From Metallyticus violacea (lineage: Eukaryota; Arthropoda; Insecta; Mantodea; Metallyticidae): DNA of 64,000 bases. The position numbers were made by a program, and so were the translations under genes. This document shows, piece after piece, positions 25,250 to 36,633 of the stretch. Below the pieces are notes generated by a model. It was not told where the DNA came from and did no database searches. It saw only the letters and a program-made list of their open reading frames with translations. Position 1 is the first letter of the stretch, and each line of letters opens with the position of its first letter. The stretch covers positions 70,173,501 to 70,237,500 of the forward strand of contig CM060842.1 of NCBI GenBank assembly GCA_030762175.1. The letters are read 5' to 3'.

Positions 25250-25895
25250 GACACGCACGCACGCACACACACATACGGAAAAAAGAGAAACTTGGAAATC
25301 CATACAAAAGAACACTTCAGAAATATTAAAATTACAAACAAATTGAAAAATTGGCAACTACAGCACATTTCTGGACCAAAAGTCATGACTTTAAGAAGGG
25401 AGCCTAAACTATTGAATATAGTCATAAATGTAGCACAGTTGTCTACTTGGGAAAAGAGTTTTATTATTAAAAAACCTTGTAATGAACTTTGAGATTCCAC
25501 CATTGGATTGTTTAAGCAAGTTTTTTCTAACATTGCCAGAGGATGACAGTTGGTCTCTAGCTGGTGATGAAAATAAGTGTTCTTGAAATATGTTTTGGAT
25601 TTTAAACAATTAAGTGAGGTATAATAGTGTTATTATGCTGATTGCCATAATCAAATGTTATAGTTAATAACTTCTGTTTCTCAATTAAGTGTACTTACGA
25701 AGCTGTTGACAATGGAGTGGTATATTTATAAACAAAGTAATACAGTTTTTTTCACCCTAACTCCATTCACTTACAAACTCTGTTTGTCAACAGGCTGAAG
25801 ATGGGAGGGATCGCTCCCGAAACATATGTTCCAAATTTTATGTAAGTGAATGGAGTTAGTGTGAAAAAAACTGTATTACTTTGTTTATAAACTTC
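25250..25895 (+). mobile_element. 5'-truncated Penelope fragment ending in a hairpin (PLE-3)
   Basis: At 25280-25500 the + frame keeps traces of the Penelope 3' coding end: EIHTKEHFRNIKI, QHISGPKVM, QLSTWEKSFIIKK. This is followed by GTTGACAATGGAGTGGTATA, also present in inverse context near 1378 in PLE-1, and by the hairpin at 25719-25891. It lies in the last part of a receptor intron, on the same strand as the gene. Confidence 0.8.
25719..25891. repeat. 50-bp-arm hairpin just upstream of the M4 exon
   Basis: Left arm 25719-25768 and right arm 25842-25891 are almost perfect complements, for example AAACAAAGTAATACAGTTTT and AAAACTGTATTACTTTGTTT. The loop holds GGCTGAAGATGGGAGGGATC, GCTCCCGAAAC and the palindrome ACATATGT, the Penelope hammerhead variant. 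The right arm ends 41 bp before the exon at 25933. Confidence 0.9.
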
Positions 25896-25932
25896 TGTTT
25901 ACTTCTTCATCATGAAAGTCTGTATTTTGCAG

Positions 25933-26198
25933 GTTCACCTTGGAGGGATAAAATTTCTTTAGCAATTCTAGAGCTCCAGGAACGAGGAGAAATACAAATG
26001 CTTTATGATAAGTGGTGGAAGAATCCTGGAGATACATGCACTCGCAATGAAAAAGGAAAGGAAAGCAAAGCAAATGCTCTTGGAGTAGACAACATAGGTG
26101 GCGTGTTTGTGGTGCTCCTATGTGGCTTGGCCTTTGCTGTTATAGTAGCCATCTTTGAGTTCTGTTACAATTCCAAGCGCAACACTCAGGCTGAAATG
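25933..26198 (+). CDS. Kainate-type glutamate receptor, end of S2 and M4 exon
   Basis: Acceptor TATTTTGCAG; the first two bases complete the Gly codon, giving MG then SPWRDKISLAILELQERGEI. This is the end of S2 with LYDKWWKNPGDTC, where the Cys usually forms the S2 disulfide. After a polar linker (NEKGKESKANALGVDNIG) comes M4, VFVVLLCGLAFAVIVAIFEF, and the start of the cytoplasmic tail (CYNSKRNTQAEM). Donor ATG/GTATGC at 26199. If the donor were not used the frame would stop three codons later (VCK, stop), giving a tailless subunit. Confidence 0.96.
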
Positions 26199-26538
26199 GT
26201 ATGCAAGTAAATTCAGGCCTAAGAAAATTTGAAAGGGAAACAATATTTGCTCACTTTCTTACAAAATTTTTGTAAAATTATGACATGTTTGGATAGTGCA
26301 TATTGCTGATATTTGCTCGTTTACATATCCAGCTCATTCATTTTTTCATTTATTTATGTATTCATTTAGCAGGACAGTTTCATGTGTTTTTAGCTTTCAT
26401 ACATGTATAACTGAAATTTCAGTATTGTTATTAATACAATAGTAAAACAATGCATTCATTTAGAATTGTCAAGTTTGAACATCAATTTTATATACTTAAT
26501 AGTTCAATAAATAATGTCCTCTTGATTTTTTATTTCAG

Positions 26539-26733
26539 AGAGCTGCTGCTGCACCCCATCAGTCACTCTGTGCAGAAATGACAGAAGAGCTGTGTTTTGC
26601 TCTGAGATGCAGAGGTTCACGCCAACGCCCTGCACTGAAACGACAGTGCTCAAAATGTATACCAGGTACAACATACGTACCAGCAGCCCTGGAACTACCA
26701 CCACATCCTCCCACTAACGGTCTTCGCTCACAG
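26539..26733 (+). CDS. Kainate-type glutamate receptor, cytoplasmic tail exon
   Basis: Acceptor TTTATTTCAG, phase 0. The 65 codons start RAAAAPHQSLCAEMTEELCF and include ALRCRGSRQRPALKRQCSKC, a basic Cys-containing stretch that looks like an insect kainate receptor C-tail, then YVPAALELPPHPPTNGLRSQ. The donor CAG/GTAAAG at 26734 is strong. Intron retention would end the protein 12 codons later (VKQINPAEWNNF, stop at about 26770), so this could also be an alternative last exon. Tail sequences vary a lot in this family; the upstream context makes the exon secure, the exact 3' usage less so. Confidence 0.82.
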
Positions 26734-26956
26734 GTAAAGCAGATCAATCCAGCAGAATGGAACAATTTTTAACTGTTCTTAGTTGTAACGTAATAAATGC
26801 TTTTAAAAATAGAATTTTGGTAAGATATTTTTTTTCTTTTCCCATTTGAATTTATAGCTCTAACTTCTGGGATTTTAAAAATCATTAGCCGTATAAATTA
26901 ATTAGTGAGCTGTAACTCAAAGCCCAGTGAATAACATTGCACATTGCTGGGGCAGT

Positions 26957-27330
26957 TTTTTTTTATTTATTTTTCTATTTTTTGAATAGTGTTTAATGTT
27001 TGTTTTAACTACTGAGGCACCACAGGTGGGCAGGGGCAGAGGAGGATACTTCAGCACCTCAGTCTTTCTCATGGCAGGTCACTGAGCCTCCACCCCTGGA
27101 AGGAAGGGACGGGGACACCAGGTAACCAGATTCCATGGGTGTGACTGCAGATGCAGATGGGGTTCTAATTTGTTTCCAGATAGAGCACTCCAGTGCCAAT
27201 GGAGTAACCTCCCTGAGTACAAGCTCCCTCAGAAGATATTAGGACAGAAACCTTTGAAAAGTGAAGTGACCATCAAAATGCATAAGCCCTCACCTTTCCC
27301 CTGGCACTTTTGACCCTTTAAGAGAACCAA
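26957..27330 (-). mobile_element. SINE-like element, family B, diverged copy
   Basis: On minus it ends CTGTGGTGCCTCAGTAGTTA, then AACATTAAACACTATTCAAA and an AT-rich tail. This matches the 3' end of the tRNA-headed SINE at 44345-44592 and the copy at 51145-51420. The GC content stands out from its surroundings. The 5' part is not clearly alignable. Confidence 0.6.
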
Positions 27331-27390
27331 GAAAAAGAAATTATGTGAAATGGGAGAGAGGAAAATTTGTAGAATTTAAACATCTCTTCC

Positions 27391-27583
27391 AATATAATAT
27401 AACAACTTATTTATTAGGAATTCACTCAAATTTCATTATTTTATTCCACTTACTTGGACATGTTTAGAAGGCTGTTGCCTTCATCAGCAGCACAGTTCCA
27501 CTTATAAAGCCAACATATCCAAATAAGTGAAACAAAACTAGTGAAATTTGGGTGAATTCCTTATAAATGTTGTTATATTATAT
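27391..27583. repeat. Short palindrome with hammerhead-like centre
   Basis: Outer ends AATATAATATAAC and TGTTATATTATA, inner arms GAATTCACTCAAATTTCATT and CTAGTGAAATTTGGGTGAAT. On minus the left arm reads CTGATGA, stem AGGC/GCCT with loop AACA, TAAAC, ATGTCC, AAGTAAGTGG. The GAAAC box carries one substitution. Same family as 157-325. Confidence 0.78.
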
Positions 27584-28629
27584 CATATTTTACTGTAAAA
27601 ATCTCCACTATATAAACCTATATCTATTTCAGTATTCACCTAAGTGACCAAGAAACCATAAAAATTCACAAGTTCAAGATGGCTGGCCCAACAGTAATCA
27701 AATCTGAAATCCCCCAAATGGAAGTCTCAAGCTTTATTGCTTGAGCCCTCTGGTAGTGAATAACATAAGTTAATGAATAGTCCCTTTATTTATTCATTTG
27801 AGTTAGGGCCTCAGAAAAATTGTATACATAATTTTATATAAGTACTAATGGATTCAAATTTAAACTAAATTTCATTGAGTAATTTTCTATTATATATGAA
27901 AAGAGAAAGAGAAAGAGCATTAAAGAGAGTATGCATACACAAATAAATATACATAAATAGGTACTGGGTAAGCCTTAAGGTTATGCAATTCTGCAGTTTT
28001 GCAAATAGTCCTGCCCTTCTACATTATCACTAGTTCATGCAACTTCTTTTTGTTCTGCAGTCCATTCTCCTATCATAAAATGCTTATCACATTGTACTTG
28101 TATAATTGTTTTTATACTTTTAACTCCTAAGTCACACACACTGCTGATAACTTTATAGACTGAAAAGTTAATAAATTGTACTTATCTAATCAGAACTCTA
28201 GTAAATGAAGCTTTCTAATTTATACTTTGCACAGCTTGGCACATATGCCTAACCACCAATTAAGTGAATCACAAGATATATTTGTACCATATGTACAACA
28301 ATATGGTTAAAGTTTTGATATTTCACCCTACGTTGTTTCAGAATTTGTAGTAATGTGGTTTCTTCTAATTAAAAAATTACATTCTACTTACAACTTCTGT
28401 CTATATACGAGGACTATTGACCACCTAATAGCACTTCATCCTTAAAATATGCTGGAATTGTTAACTTAAACTTTCCTTATGCAGAGTAAATTGTTATAGA
28501 ACAGTACTACAGTTCAGTGCTGCCCAATTGGTATCTATATAAAAATATGGCCAACTACACTTGTTCCAAAAGTGCAAGATTTATATAATCATTGAAAATT
28601 TGTAGCTGATATCTTGCTGGTAACAAAGA
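27584..28629. other. AT-rich receptor intron, no gene seen
   Basis: No conserved coding segment seen; several short low-complexity runs. Confidence 0.55.
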
Positions 28630-29890
28630 GTCCAAGATTCAAGATTCCTTTATTCATCAATAAGTTTACAAGAAGCAATAGGTGTTGTCAGCAATATAAC
28701 ATTATATGATGGGGGTTTAATGACTTTAAATAATTGAGGATTTAATATATCTTTGGTTTTGAGAAGAGCTTCAACATTCTACATTCTTCCTATCCTAATT
28801 TTAGTTCAAATTTTATAATTAACAAGTAAAATATATACAATAATTACATATTTTTACAAGAAGCTCAAACACATAAAATGACATAAAACATTAAATATGC
28901 ACAACAAGATATAACTACATAAAATTATGTTATGTAAGGCCGATAATGTGTTGCAACATTGCATAATAAGAAACTACAATATATTCATTGTTACCTATAT
29001 GAATATAGAAATACAAATATCTCATTCAATATATTCTTCTACAATGTCAAAGACATCATGTTTGAACTGTTCCTTTACTGTCACATTAGCTCTAACTTGC
29101 TCTAACCTGTTTTCTAATATTTATAGTAGTGACTCGATATTTTTGCTTAGTATGTTAAGTGGTGTATGTAAATCATACTTGCATTTAGAAGTATAATCTT
29201 GTACTGAATACCTAGACATAAATTCATTTAAATTTTCTTTAACATGAGTAATATAAGAGCACCTGTATAAGGAAAGTGGTGTCATTATTTTAAGGTTAAT
29301 GAAACTGGGTTTAAACATTTCCTGTTCCCCTAATTCTATAATCAGTCTGATTGCCTTCTTTTGCCAGGAAAATGCTTTTGTTGATGTAGCTCAATACTCC
29401 AGAGCCTAATCCCATATAATATATACAAATGAAAAAAAGCATAGGATATAATTAACATTTTGACTAACAGTCTTAAGATATTTCTTTAGTTTTCTTAAGA
29501 GTTACCATATTCTTGATAGTTTTTTGCAAAGATGGAGGATATGCATTTTCCAGGTTAGTATGATTCCTAAATGAAACCCTAATAGTTTTACATATGTTAA
29601 TTTATTTGGAGAAAACCAAATTTTATCACTTTCCACTGATACTCATTTGTTTTAAGATAGTTATATCATTACTACTATTCAGTAGAGTATCTGCATATAA
29701 TCTGCATATAACATTGAGGTACAAGTACGCTCCATCCTAAATCATTGACATAAATAAAAAAAAAGATCTGAGTACAGATTCTTGAGAGACTGTTGCTATA
29801 ATCATATGTGAATCAGCTTTCTAACTGTTCACAGTAACCATATTCCTTCTTTATGTGAGATAGGATAGTTGATGTTTTGTAAGGCCAGAA
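28630..29890 (-). mobile_element. 5'-truncated CR1/jockey-like LINE fragment
   Basis: On minus the decayed frame keeps VSQESVLRSFF (RT motif B region), CRLYADTLL (motif C, YADD mutated), ILKQMS, then further downstream LGSGVLSYINKS and, at 29318-29121, SLYRCSYITHVKENLNEF with KYDLHTPL. The last two blocks are typical of the C-terminus of CR1-like polymerases. The 3' end near 28630-28660 has CTTATTGATGAATAAAGGAA, the usual short-repeat end. Frameshifts are frequent. It lies antisense inside the last receptor intron. Confidence 0.75.
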
Positions 29891-29981
29891 GTCTTGAAAT
29901 TTTTATCTTTCTGATGAACTTAAACATTCACTAACTAACAAGTACTGACCTCTGTAGAAATTACTGGGTTTTGTTCTAGAG

Positions 29982-30158
29982 GGGGAGCTTGGGAGTTCCG
30001 ATAGAACTTCCCCCACACCTCCAGCACCACCTCCACCCCCCCGCAGTACACCTGGACTACGACAACACTTAGCAGTCAGTACTACAGCAGATGGACCACC
30101 CTGCTGCATTGCTGGTCAAAGAACTGTTGGTATCCAAACTTTTGAACCAGCCAATTGA
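29982..30158 (+). CDS. Probable last coding exon of the kainate receptor
   Basis: A tandem acceptor TCTAGAG offers two starts. Using the second AG, phase 0 from 26733, 58 codons follow: GELGSSDRTSPTPPAPPPPP, then RSTPGLRQHLAVSTTADG and a C-terminus QTFEPAN with stop TGA. Using the first AG (exon from 29980) shifts the frame and gives RGSLGVPIELPPHLQHHL and a stop at about 30072. The block is GC-rich compared with its surroundings, as expected for an exon. Proline-rich tails in this family contact cytoskeletal and scaffold partners. Exon identity is inferred from splice phase, composition and position, not from a known conserved motif. Confidence 0.6.
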   Translation, partial: GELGSSDRTSPTPPAPPPPPRSTPGLRQHLAVSTTADGPPCCIAGQRTVGIQTFEPAN

Positions 30159-31656
30159 CCTTTAAAGTGCTTTAATGAATACAGTTTAAAAAATGCTATC
30201 AATGCACATCATTGTTGAAATGTTCAATGAAGTGATTACTGTACAAAATAATAAGAATAGCTACAATCTACTTCAGGTACTTTATAAAATGAGTGCCAAT
30301 ATAGATCATTATTGATATGAAGGTATAAATGCAGCTTTGTCACCACCATTATTACATAAATTTTCATTATAAGCATTTAAAATAAGAATACATGGTTTAG
30401 TTCAATTGATTTTAATTTATTGCTAGGACATAGTGAATGAGTTTTATTACAGTATTCATGAGATCAACATTATAAGTATAATCACTAAAACATTGAAATT
30501 ATTCAACTCTGCTTTGAACTAGGAACTGGCATTATTCTGCTAGTTTCTGTATTTTAATATCAGAAAGAATTTCATCAAGTGAACATCAGTAGCTCCATTC
30601 AGTTAAATATCATTATAAAGCAGTTGCTACAAACAAGTGTGTCAAAAATTGGAAAGTCAAGAATGTTCCACATATGCACAACATCAAGAAAACTTTGGAC
30701 CTTACTTTAGAATAACAGGCATTGCTAACTGCTCAGTTCTTTCTACAACAATTTACCTAAATGATATTTTAAGAGAAGTTTCTGATCTATATACAGTTCA
30801 TGAAAAGCAGAAACTTAGTGAACTTGTTTGTGAAAGTGAAAAAAATTATGAGTTCTTTAAAAAATATGTGATATAATCTTCAAGAAACAAACAATTACAA
30901 GTCAGGTTTAAATACAGGTTTAGAAAAATGAATTATTATCTTTTGCATGAAATCTTTGTTCAGTTTGCCTTTTATGATGACCTAAAAATGTAAACTGCAC
31001 CAAGAATATCTTTGGTTCTAATGTCATAATTGTTTAATATTTGCCAGTATCCTTCTCAAGAAGAATGTTACTGTCATTTAATGTTGCACTTTTATAAATA
31101 TAAGAAAGGTGATAAATATGTGTAAAATGAATTTTTAATTTAGAAATTCTAAATTTTGGAATATTTGGTACATAATTATCAATCTATTCTGTTATATATT
31201 GTATAGAATTATATTGTATTCTATTCTGTTCTGTTCTATTCTATTAGATATAGTCATTATTCATTACTACATATTCTCCTTTTTAGAGCTGAAAATACAT
31301 TACTGCCAATAGTTAATATAATATAGATGTTTAAAGTAACTCAGAGTCCTTAAAATATGATTTTAATATGATGTGTTTATAGAACTCTCAAAACAGATCC
31401 TCATTGTCATTCAAATCCCTTCCATAACTGAAAATTAAACTAACAGTTTAATAAGCAAAGCATATTGATGGTGTATAAGTAAAAGGATTTAACTCACAAA
31501 AGGTTTGTTTTCCAGAAACAACAAACTTTGTCATTTTAGAATTTTCATTAGATAACCTCATATAAATATAATTATTGTTGTATTATGTATATTATGAAAT
31601 TTTTATTAATATTTGAAGCAAGTAAGAACAGTATGTAAAAATATGAGTTAGGTAAT
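30159..31656. other. Likely 3' UTR then intergenic DNA
   Basis: AT-rich with no clear AATAAA close to the stop. An open stretch at 30637-30876 has no recognised similarity and is treated as chance. A TATTC/TGTTC-rich patch lies near 31200-31250. Confidence 0.45.
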
Positions 31657-31712
31657 CTCTTCTGAGTCAGATGTTTAGAACACTCTTAATGGTTTCACTT
31701 AAATAAGATTTA

Positions 31713-31760
31713 CTAAGGACATATGTTTCATGGAACTACTGTCCACATCATCAGCTGTTA
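31713..31760 (-). ncRNA. Hammerhead-like core, family A left arm
   Basis: On minus: AACAG, CTGATGA, stem TGGA/TCCA, GAAAC, the palindrome ACATATGT overlapping the triplet GTC, then CTTAGTAAATC. Core residues are all intact; helix I is weakened because the expected CTG after GTC is CTT. Confidence 0.6.
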
Positions 31761-31931
31761 AACAACTGTTGGGTCATTCATAGGAGCTGGGTAGGTAGGT
31801 ATCAGGGTTGACTCTGGTGATCTAGTAATAAACTTAAGCACACAGTACTTTATTTAAGTTTATTACTAGACCACCAGAGTCGACCAGAATCCCTAGCTAC
31901 CCAGCTCCTACAAATGATCCAACAGTCATTT

Positions 31932-31981
31932 AACAGCTGATGATGTAGACAATAGTTCCACTAAACATATGTCCTGAGTAA
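31932..31981 (+). ncRNA. Hammerhead-like core, family A right arm
   Basis: On +: TTTAACAG, CTGATGA, a weak stem, then TAAAC instead of GAAAC, ATATGTC and CTGAGTAA. CAG/CTG and TTA/TAA flanking an internal loop can form helix I. The GAAAC substitution would be expected to block cleavage. Confidence 0.5.
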
Positions 31982-32045
31982 ATCTCATTTAAGTGAAACC
32001 ATAAAGAGTGTTCGAAACATCCAACTTAGAGATTATTAATGAGTG

Positions 32046-32740
32046 TTTTACTGTGTTTAATTCTAAATTGAATTAATATTTAAATGAGTTAGTATTTTTC
32101 CTATTCAAGAAAATAGCATAAGGATTTGTTGTATATAAATAATTAGTTTATTATATTAAGGGATCATTTTCAGGGATCATTATTACAAAGTTCTGTGAAA
32201 ATGAGTAATTTATTTCACAATTTTTAATTGTATTCTCGTGGCATATCCAGATTTTTACACATTTGATATAGATTTATCTTCCATAGTGATTCCTGGGAGC
32301 ACATCACAAATTTCATTGCGTGCAGCAATGGTTGGATGGTAAAATAATATTTGTAGAGGGCCAGCAAATCCTTTTGTAATTTATATGTCATGATTGATAG
32401 CCATTCTACATACACATTCTGTGGGATTCAATCTTAATTTTCATGACTGAAACTCTTCATATGTCTTGAATAATGATTTGGTCACCTTCTAAATACTAAC
32501 TTGATATATTGGGTATTACTTTCTGGAATGATTTATATTTTGAAAATATTTGCACATTAGGACCTATACATGGAAAAGTCTGTGCTATGTATTTTCCAAA
32601 ATAATTGGATATTCTGATGCAGCTCAAATAACTGTATTTATTCAATGCATATAATTAAAACATATATATGCTTCAATAACAAATAATTTAACAGTTTTCT
32701 GTACAGAAAGAAAAGTGTGCAGAAAAGAATAAATCACTAT
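32046..32740. other. AT-rich intergenic DNA
   Basis: No supportable gene or repeat. Confidence 0.5.
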
Positions 32741-33018
32741 TTAGCCTTTTATTTTGGCAAGATAGTTGTTAGTAAAGGGCTATTTCTTTGACCAGCCATG
32801 ATTGTAGACATAGGTACCTTGGTTAGCTCCTCTTCTTTCACCTCACACATAGCATTATTCCTCTTTGGCAATACTTTCATAGGAGGTAAAACTATGTTGT
32901 TGTTGATCTAATGTGTAGGATTTTGATTCATCAATTTTTCCTTGGCCAGCCAATATAATTTGTGCATTTTCCCATCAGGTGCTGCTTTCCTCAGTTCTGT
33001 GCATTCCATTAGATGTTC

Positions 33019-33429
33019 TCAGTTTAGAATCTTGTCAGTATTGCAGATCTTACATGTGTTATCATTCATAAAACCAAATCTGTGTAGATGCTCTGCCAGA
33101 CAATCATGTCCATTTGCCAGTCTAAAATGAGCAACTGCTTCCTTCGTTGATAGATTTTTTATTTTTTGTACTGTTTCTTTTATATTAGAATAATTTTTAT
33201 TCGATATTTCCACTTGAATATTATGTTGATATTTTTGTTCTATGGTCATTTTGATATTTTTTAATTTTACATTTAATCCACAGGGCTTTATTGATTTTGA
33301 ATATAGCACTTCCCCCGTTTTTGGCCAGAAAGTCTGCATTCTCGTTCCTATCACTCCCACATGTGCTGGTATCCACAGTAGTATTATTTGTTGAAATTTT
33401 GTTTGGAGTAATCTATAATAAGATCTCAT
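33019..33429 (-). pseudogene. LINE RNase H and C-terminal zinc motif
   Basis: The frame contains LLWIPAHVGVIGT, the end of an RNase H domain where the His belongs to the active site, and later AHFRLANGHDCLAEHLHRFG followed by CKICNTD, a CxxC pair with upstream His typical of I-group LINE C-termini. The AD of the usual NExAD motif is lost. The N-terminal half of RNase H lies upstream in broken frames near 33430-33700. Confidence 0.82.
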
Positions 33430-33898
33430 GTTCCTTACATTGTAAGATTCATATGAACTATCATATCATTCTATAGCTTGTATAGTTGAAGCTGAATCTG
33501 TAAGAATCACTACTTTATTTTCTTTTATATCAGTCCTATGGTATATCTGTTCCAACGCTTGTTGCATTGTCACCATTTCACCCTCATAACTTGTGGATTG
33601 TCTAGGCAATGTGTAATAATGCGAGAAATATTTACAGTATATACCACCTCCAAATTATTTCTATGTTTGTCTGCAGATCCATCTGTGTAAATTCTAAGCC
33701 ACTCTGTTTTGGGGGAATTAGTTGTGTAAATGTTCAAGTGCTATAGTTCAGCATACCTCTGTTGAGTCTTCTTGTTTATTTAATTGTTCTGTCAGTTTTT
33801 TTATCTGTTACTATCTTAATATAATCCATTGGATTAGTTCTTGAATATGCCAGGCTTAAATAATTTTAATTCTTCTCTAAGTAAGCTTTATTTGTGAT

Positions 33899-34453
33899 CT
33901 ATGTTTTTAGTTTGTGTTCTTTGGGTAGTTGATGAAACCATTGATGTTTACTTGGGTTTGTTTTTAATTTTATGTATAATTGTGCCGCTTGTGTTTCAAT
34001 GCTGGTTTTCATTGGAATTTTATTCGTTCCGGCCAGAAGTGCATTTATTGGTATTGTTTTTATGGCACCTCTTATCAGTCTTAAACATTGATTTTGGTAT
34101 TTCTCAATCTTATTAATTTTTTCTTCTGTTGCTGTTAATAGTAGCTCACATCCATGTTTTAGTACTGGTTTTATATATATATTATATGTTTTATTTAAAA
34201 TTTCCATTGAGTTGCCCCATTTAGATCCAGCTAATCTTTTCAATATGTTACTTCGTTTTATGGTTTTTTGTGAGATATTTTGTACATGGTCTTTCATTTT
34301 TAATTTCCTGTCCAGTGCTATTCCCAAATATTTGATTTCTTCTGCATATTCTATTTGACTTCCATTAATTTCAAGTTTTAAGTTTTTTTCCCTTTCATCA
34401 AAGTGTTTCATAGTATAGACTTGATATTTAGTTTTGGCTGCATTAATGGTCAT
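33899..34453 (-). pseudogene. LINE RT C-terminal thumb and connector
   Basis: It begins MTINAAKTKYQVYTM, the NxxKT segment just after the RT catalytic motif, followed by IKYLGIALDRKLKMKDHV (the YLG block) and a helical connector (TYNIYIKPVLKHGCELL; KIEKYQNQCLRLIRGA). These are standard blocks between RT and RNase H in LINEs. The frame is open for 184 codons. Confidence 0.88.
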
Positions 34454-34532
34454 ATTATTTAATTTTGCCCCATTTGCTAGTTTATCTAAGACATTTTTTA
34501 TTTTTTCTTCTAGTCTGAGATATACATTCTTA

Positions 34533-35335
34533 TCATTTTTTTTCAGCTGACCATATAACTACATCATCTGCATACATTGCACTGTTTGTTCCAGTTTGTT
34601 TTATAGTCTTTGGCATATCGTTAATATACATATTAAATAATAATGGACTGGATAATGCACCCTGTGCCACTCCGGTTTTGAGTTGGGTGTATTTGGGTAA
34701 TGTATTCTTCCATTTAACTATAATCCATCTTTGCTGTAGGAATCTTCTATACCATTTAATTAAACTTTTTGGGCAATTCATTTGTATTAATTTTTTAATT
34801 AACATCTCTTTCCATACTAGATAAAATGCTGTTTGAAAATCTATGAATACTGCAGTTACTGACATGTTGTTAGCTAGTTTACTTTTCGCATCCTCTATTA
34901 ATCTTGACGTTTAGTGAACTGTTGAATATTGTCTTCTAAATCCAGCCTGTTCATCTGTTAATAAGTTGTTTGTAATATATTAATCTATATTAATCTATTA
35001 ACTACCATTTAATCTGATATTTTGGCCAGAATTGAGGTCAATGATACAGGTCTGTAACTTTTTGTTTCATTTGTAGTTTTTCCTGGTTTTAAAATCGGTA
35101 TTACTAATGCTTTGCACCATCTTGATGGCATATTCTCTTGTTCAAACCATATTTTATTAACAATTTCCAGTAATATCTTTTTTGCTCTTATTCCAAGATT
35201 CTTAATGTACTCCAGATGCATAAGGTCTGGTCCTGGTTGCTTTTTATTTTTTAGTGTTTTCACTGCCTGTTCTAATTCCTCCAATTGGAACTTCGAATCC
35301 AGAGTTACTGTTTGCATTTTTTCCATTTCTATCAT
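34533..35335 (-). pseudogene. LINE reverse transcriptase
   Basis: The upstream frame (35335-35009) holds LKNKKQPGPDLMHLEYIKNL and VIPILKPGKTTNETKSYRPV, RT motifs 0-2. The downstream frame (34865-34533) holds AVFIDFQTAFYLVW (motif A; the second acidic position is Gln), TGVAQGALSSPLLFNMYIND (motif B) and AMYADDVVIWS (motif C with catalytic YADD). A frameshift and stops lie between 35009 and 34865. Confidence 0.9.
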
Positions 35336-35585
35336 GTTGGATTTTTTAATGTTCTATTATCTTTTGTCAGGTGTTTTCCTTTCTTATAATGTTGGTTAAA
35401 TTCATTAGCTATATCTTTGTTATTGTATATGTCTTTATTATGTTTTTAATATATATACTTTTATTACTATTGTCGTACTTTCTGCTAACATTATTAACGT
35501 GCTTATACACTTTGGTACTATTGGTTCTATAGTTCAACCCAGTTAAGAATTTATCGTAGCATTGTCGTTTGGATACGATTAATTC

Positions 35586-36633
35586 TCATCTGTAGATCGC
35601 ATCATTTTTCCTCCATTCTATTATATCTTCCCTATTTTTGTTGTTTTGCGCTAAATCTCTAGCACTATTTCTTTCTGCTTTTAGTGTTTCTAATTTTTTC
35701 TTCCAAAAAGGTTTATATTTTTTTGGCTTTCCTCTGGGGATGTTTGTCTTTGCTGATTTTAACATTATGTCATTAAATTCCTCAATCACTTGATTTACGT
35801 TCTTTGTTAAATCTAATCCTTGTACTTCACTCTTGATATTTTTTTTATATTTAATTAAGTTAGCTTTTTTAAAATTCCAGGTATACGGTTTTTCAATACT
35901 TGGACTAGGTTTCTTAGTATCCATGATTGTGATTATAGCTCTATGTCCACTTCCTCCGTCTTCAGTAACTAATCTTCTTGTGCTACTATGTAGGTCTTCA
36001 GATACTATTGGGAGATCTGGATTAGTGGAATTTCCTATATAATGCAAGTATGTATTAGGATCTGTATGCTGATATATCAGCTGTAGCTGTTTGGTATTTA
36101 TAAAATCCTGTAATAACTTTTCCAGCTGGGTCTACATCTTTATAGCCCCATTGTCTTGAGTATGCATTAAAATCACCAAAGATAAATGTTTTCTTCTGTG
36201 GTTCTATTATCTCTATATTTAGATTCTGATTGCCAGGTGGGCTGTAAACTGTGTATTTTTTTCCATTTTTATATACATTTAGTTGTGTAGTTTCTGATTT
36301 ATCTTGCTCATTCATTTCTTTGATTATTTTAAATTTAGAACTTAATTTTTCTTTGACTCCAACAATTATACCACTAACTACTTGCCTTCTTTTAATCAAA
36401 TGATAAAGATGATAGTTTGTATATTTACAGTACTTGATATCGTCATCACTACAGTTTGCTTCTAAGATGCCAAAAACATCTAGGTCATATTTCCTAATCA
36501 TTTCATCTAAGTATTGCATTTTTGCTATACTTTTGGTGAATCCACTGGCATTCCAAGTTAAAGTACTAAAAAGTGCTGTTATTTTTTTTTTGTTCTCTCT
36601 TTTCTCATGCATTATATTGGCTGACTTCTGCAC
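35586..36633 (-). pseudogene. LINE AP-type endonuclease
   Basis: Frame 36633-36055 starts with LFSTLTWNASGFT and continues DVFGILEAN (catalytic Glu), TVYSPPGN and IFGDFNAYSRQWG (catalytic Asp-Phe-Asn). Frame 36047-35586 carries GGSGHRAIITI, the SDH-type end of the domain with Gly in place of Asp, then a basic connector (KPFWKKKLETLKAERNSARD). A one-base shift separates the two. Confidence 0.88.

Larger units (their letters stand above)
31657..32045. mobile_element. Penelope-derived palindrome, family A, copy 2
   Basis: Arms of about 190 bp: left from GTAATCTCTTCTGAGTCAG, right ending with AACTTAGAGATTATTAATG. The innermost arms pair AAACTTAAGCACACAGTACT-flanking sequence with CTTTATTTAAGTTTATTACT around a tiny loop near 31845. 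The arms include GGAGCTGGGTAGGTAGG and its complement. Each arm holds a hammerhead-like core (see 31713 and 31932). Confidence 0.88.

Noticed and set aside
30637..30876. 79-codon open frame downstream of the receptor
   Set aside because: No recognisable domain, no splice signals in phase with the receptor, and open frames of this size occur by chance; it may be 3' UTR.
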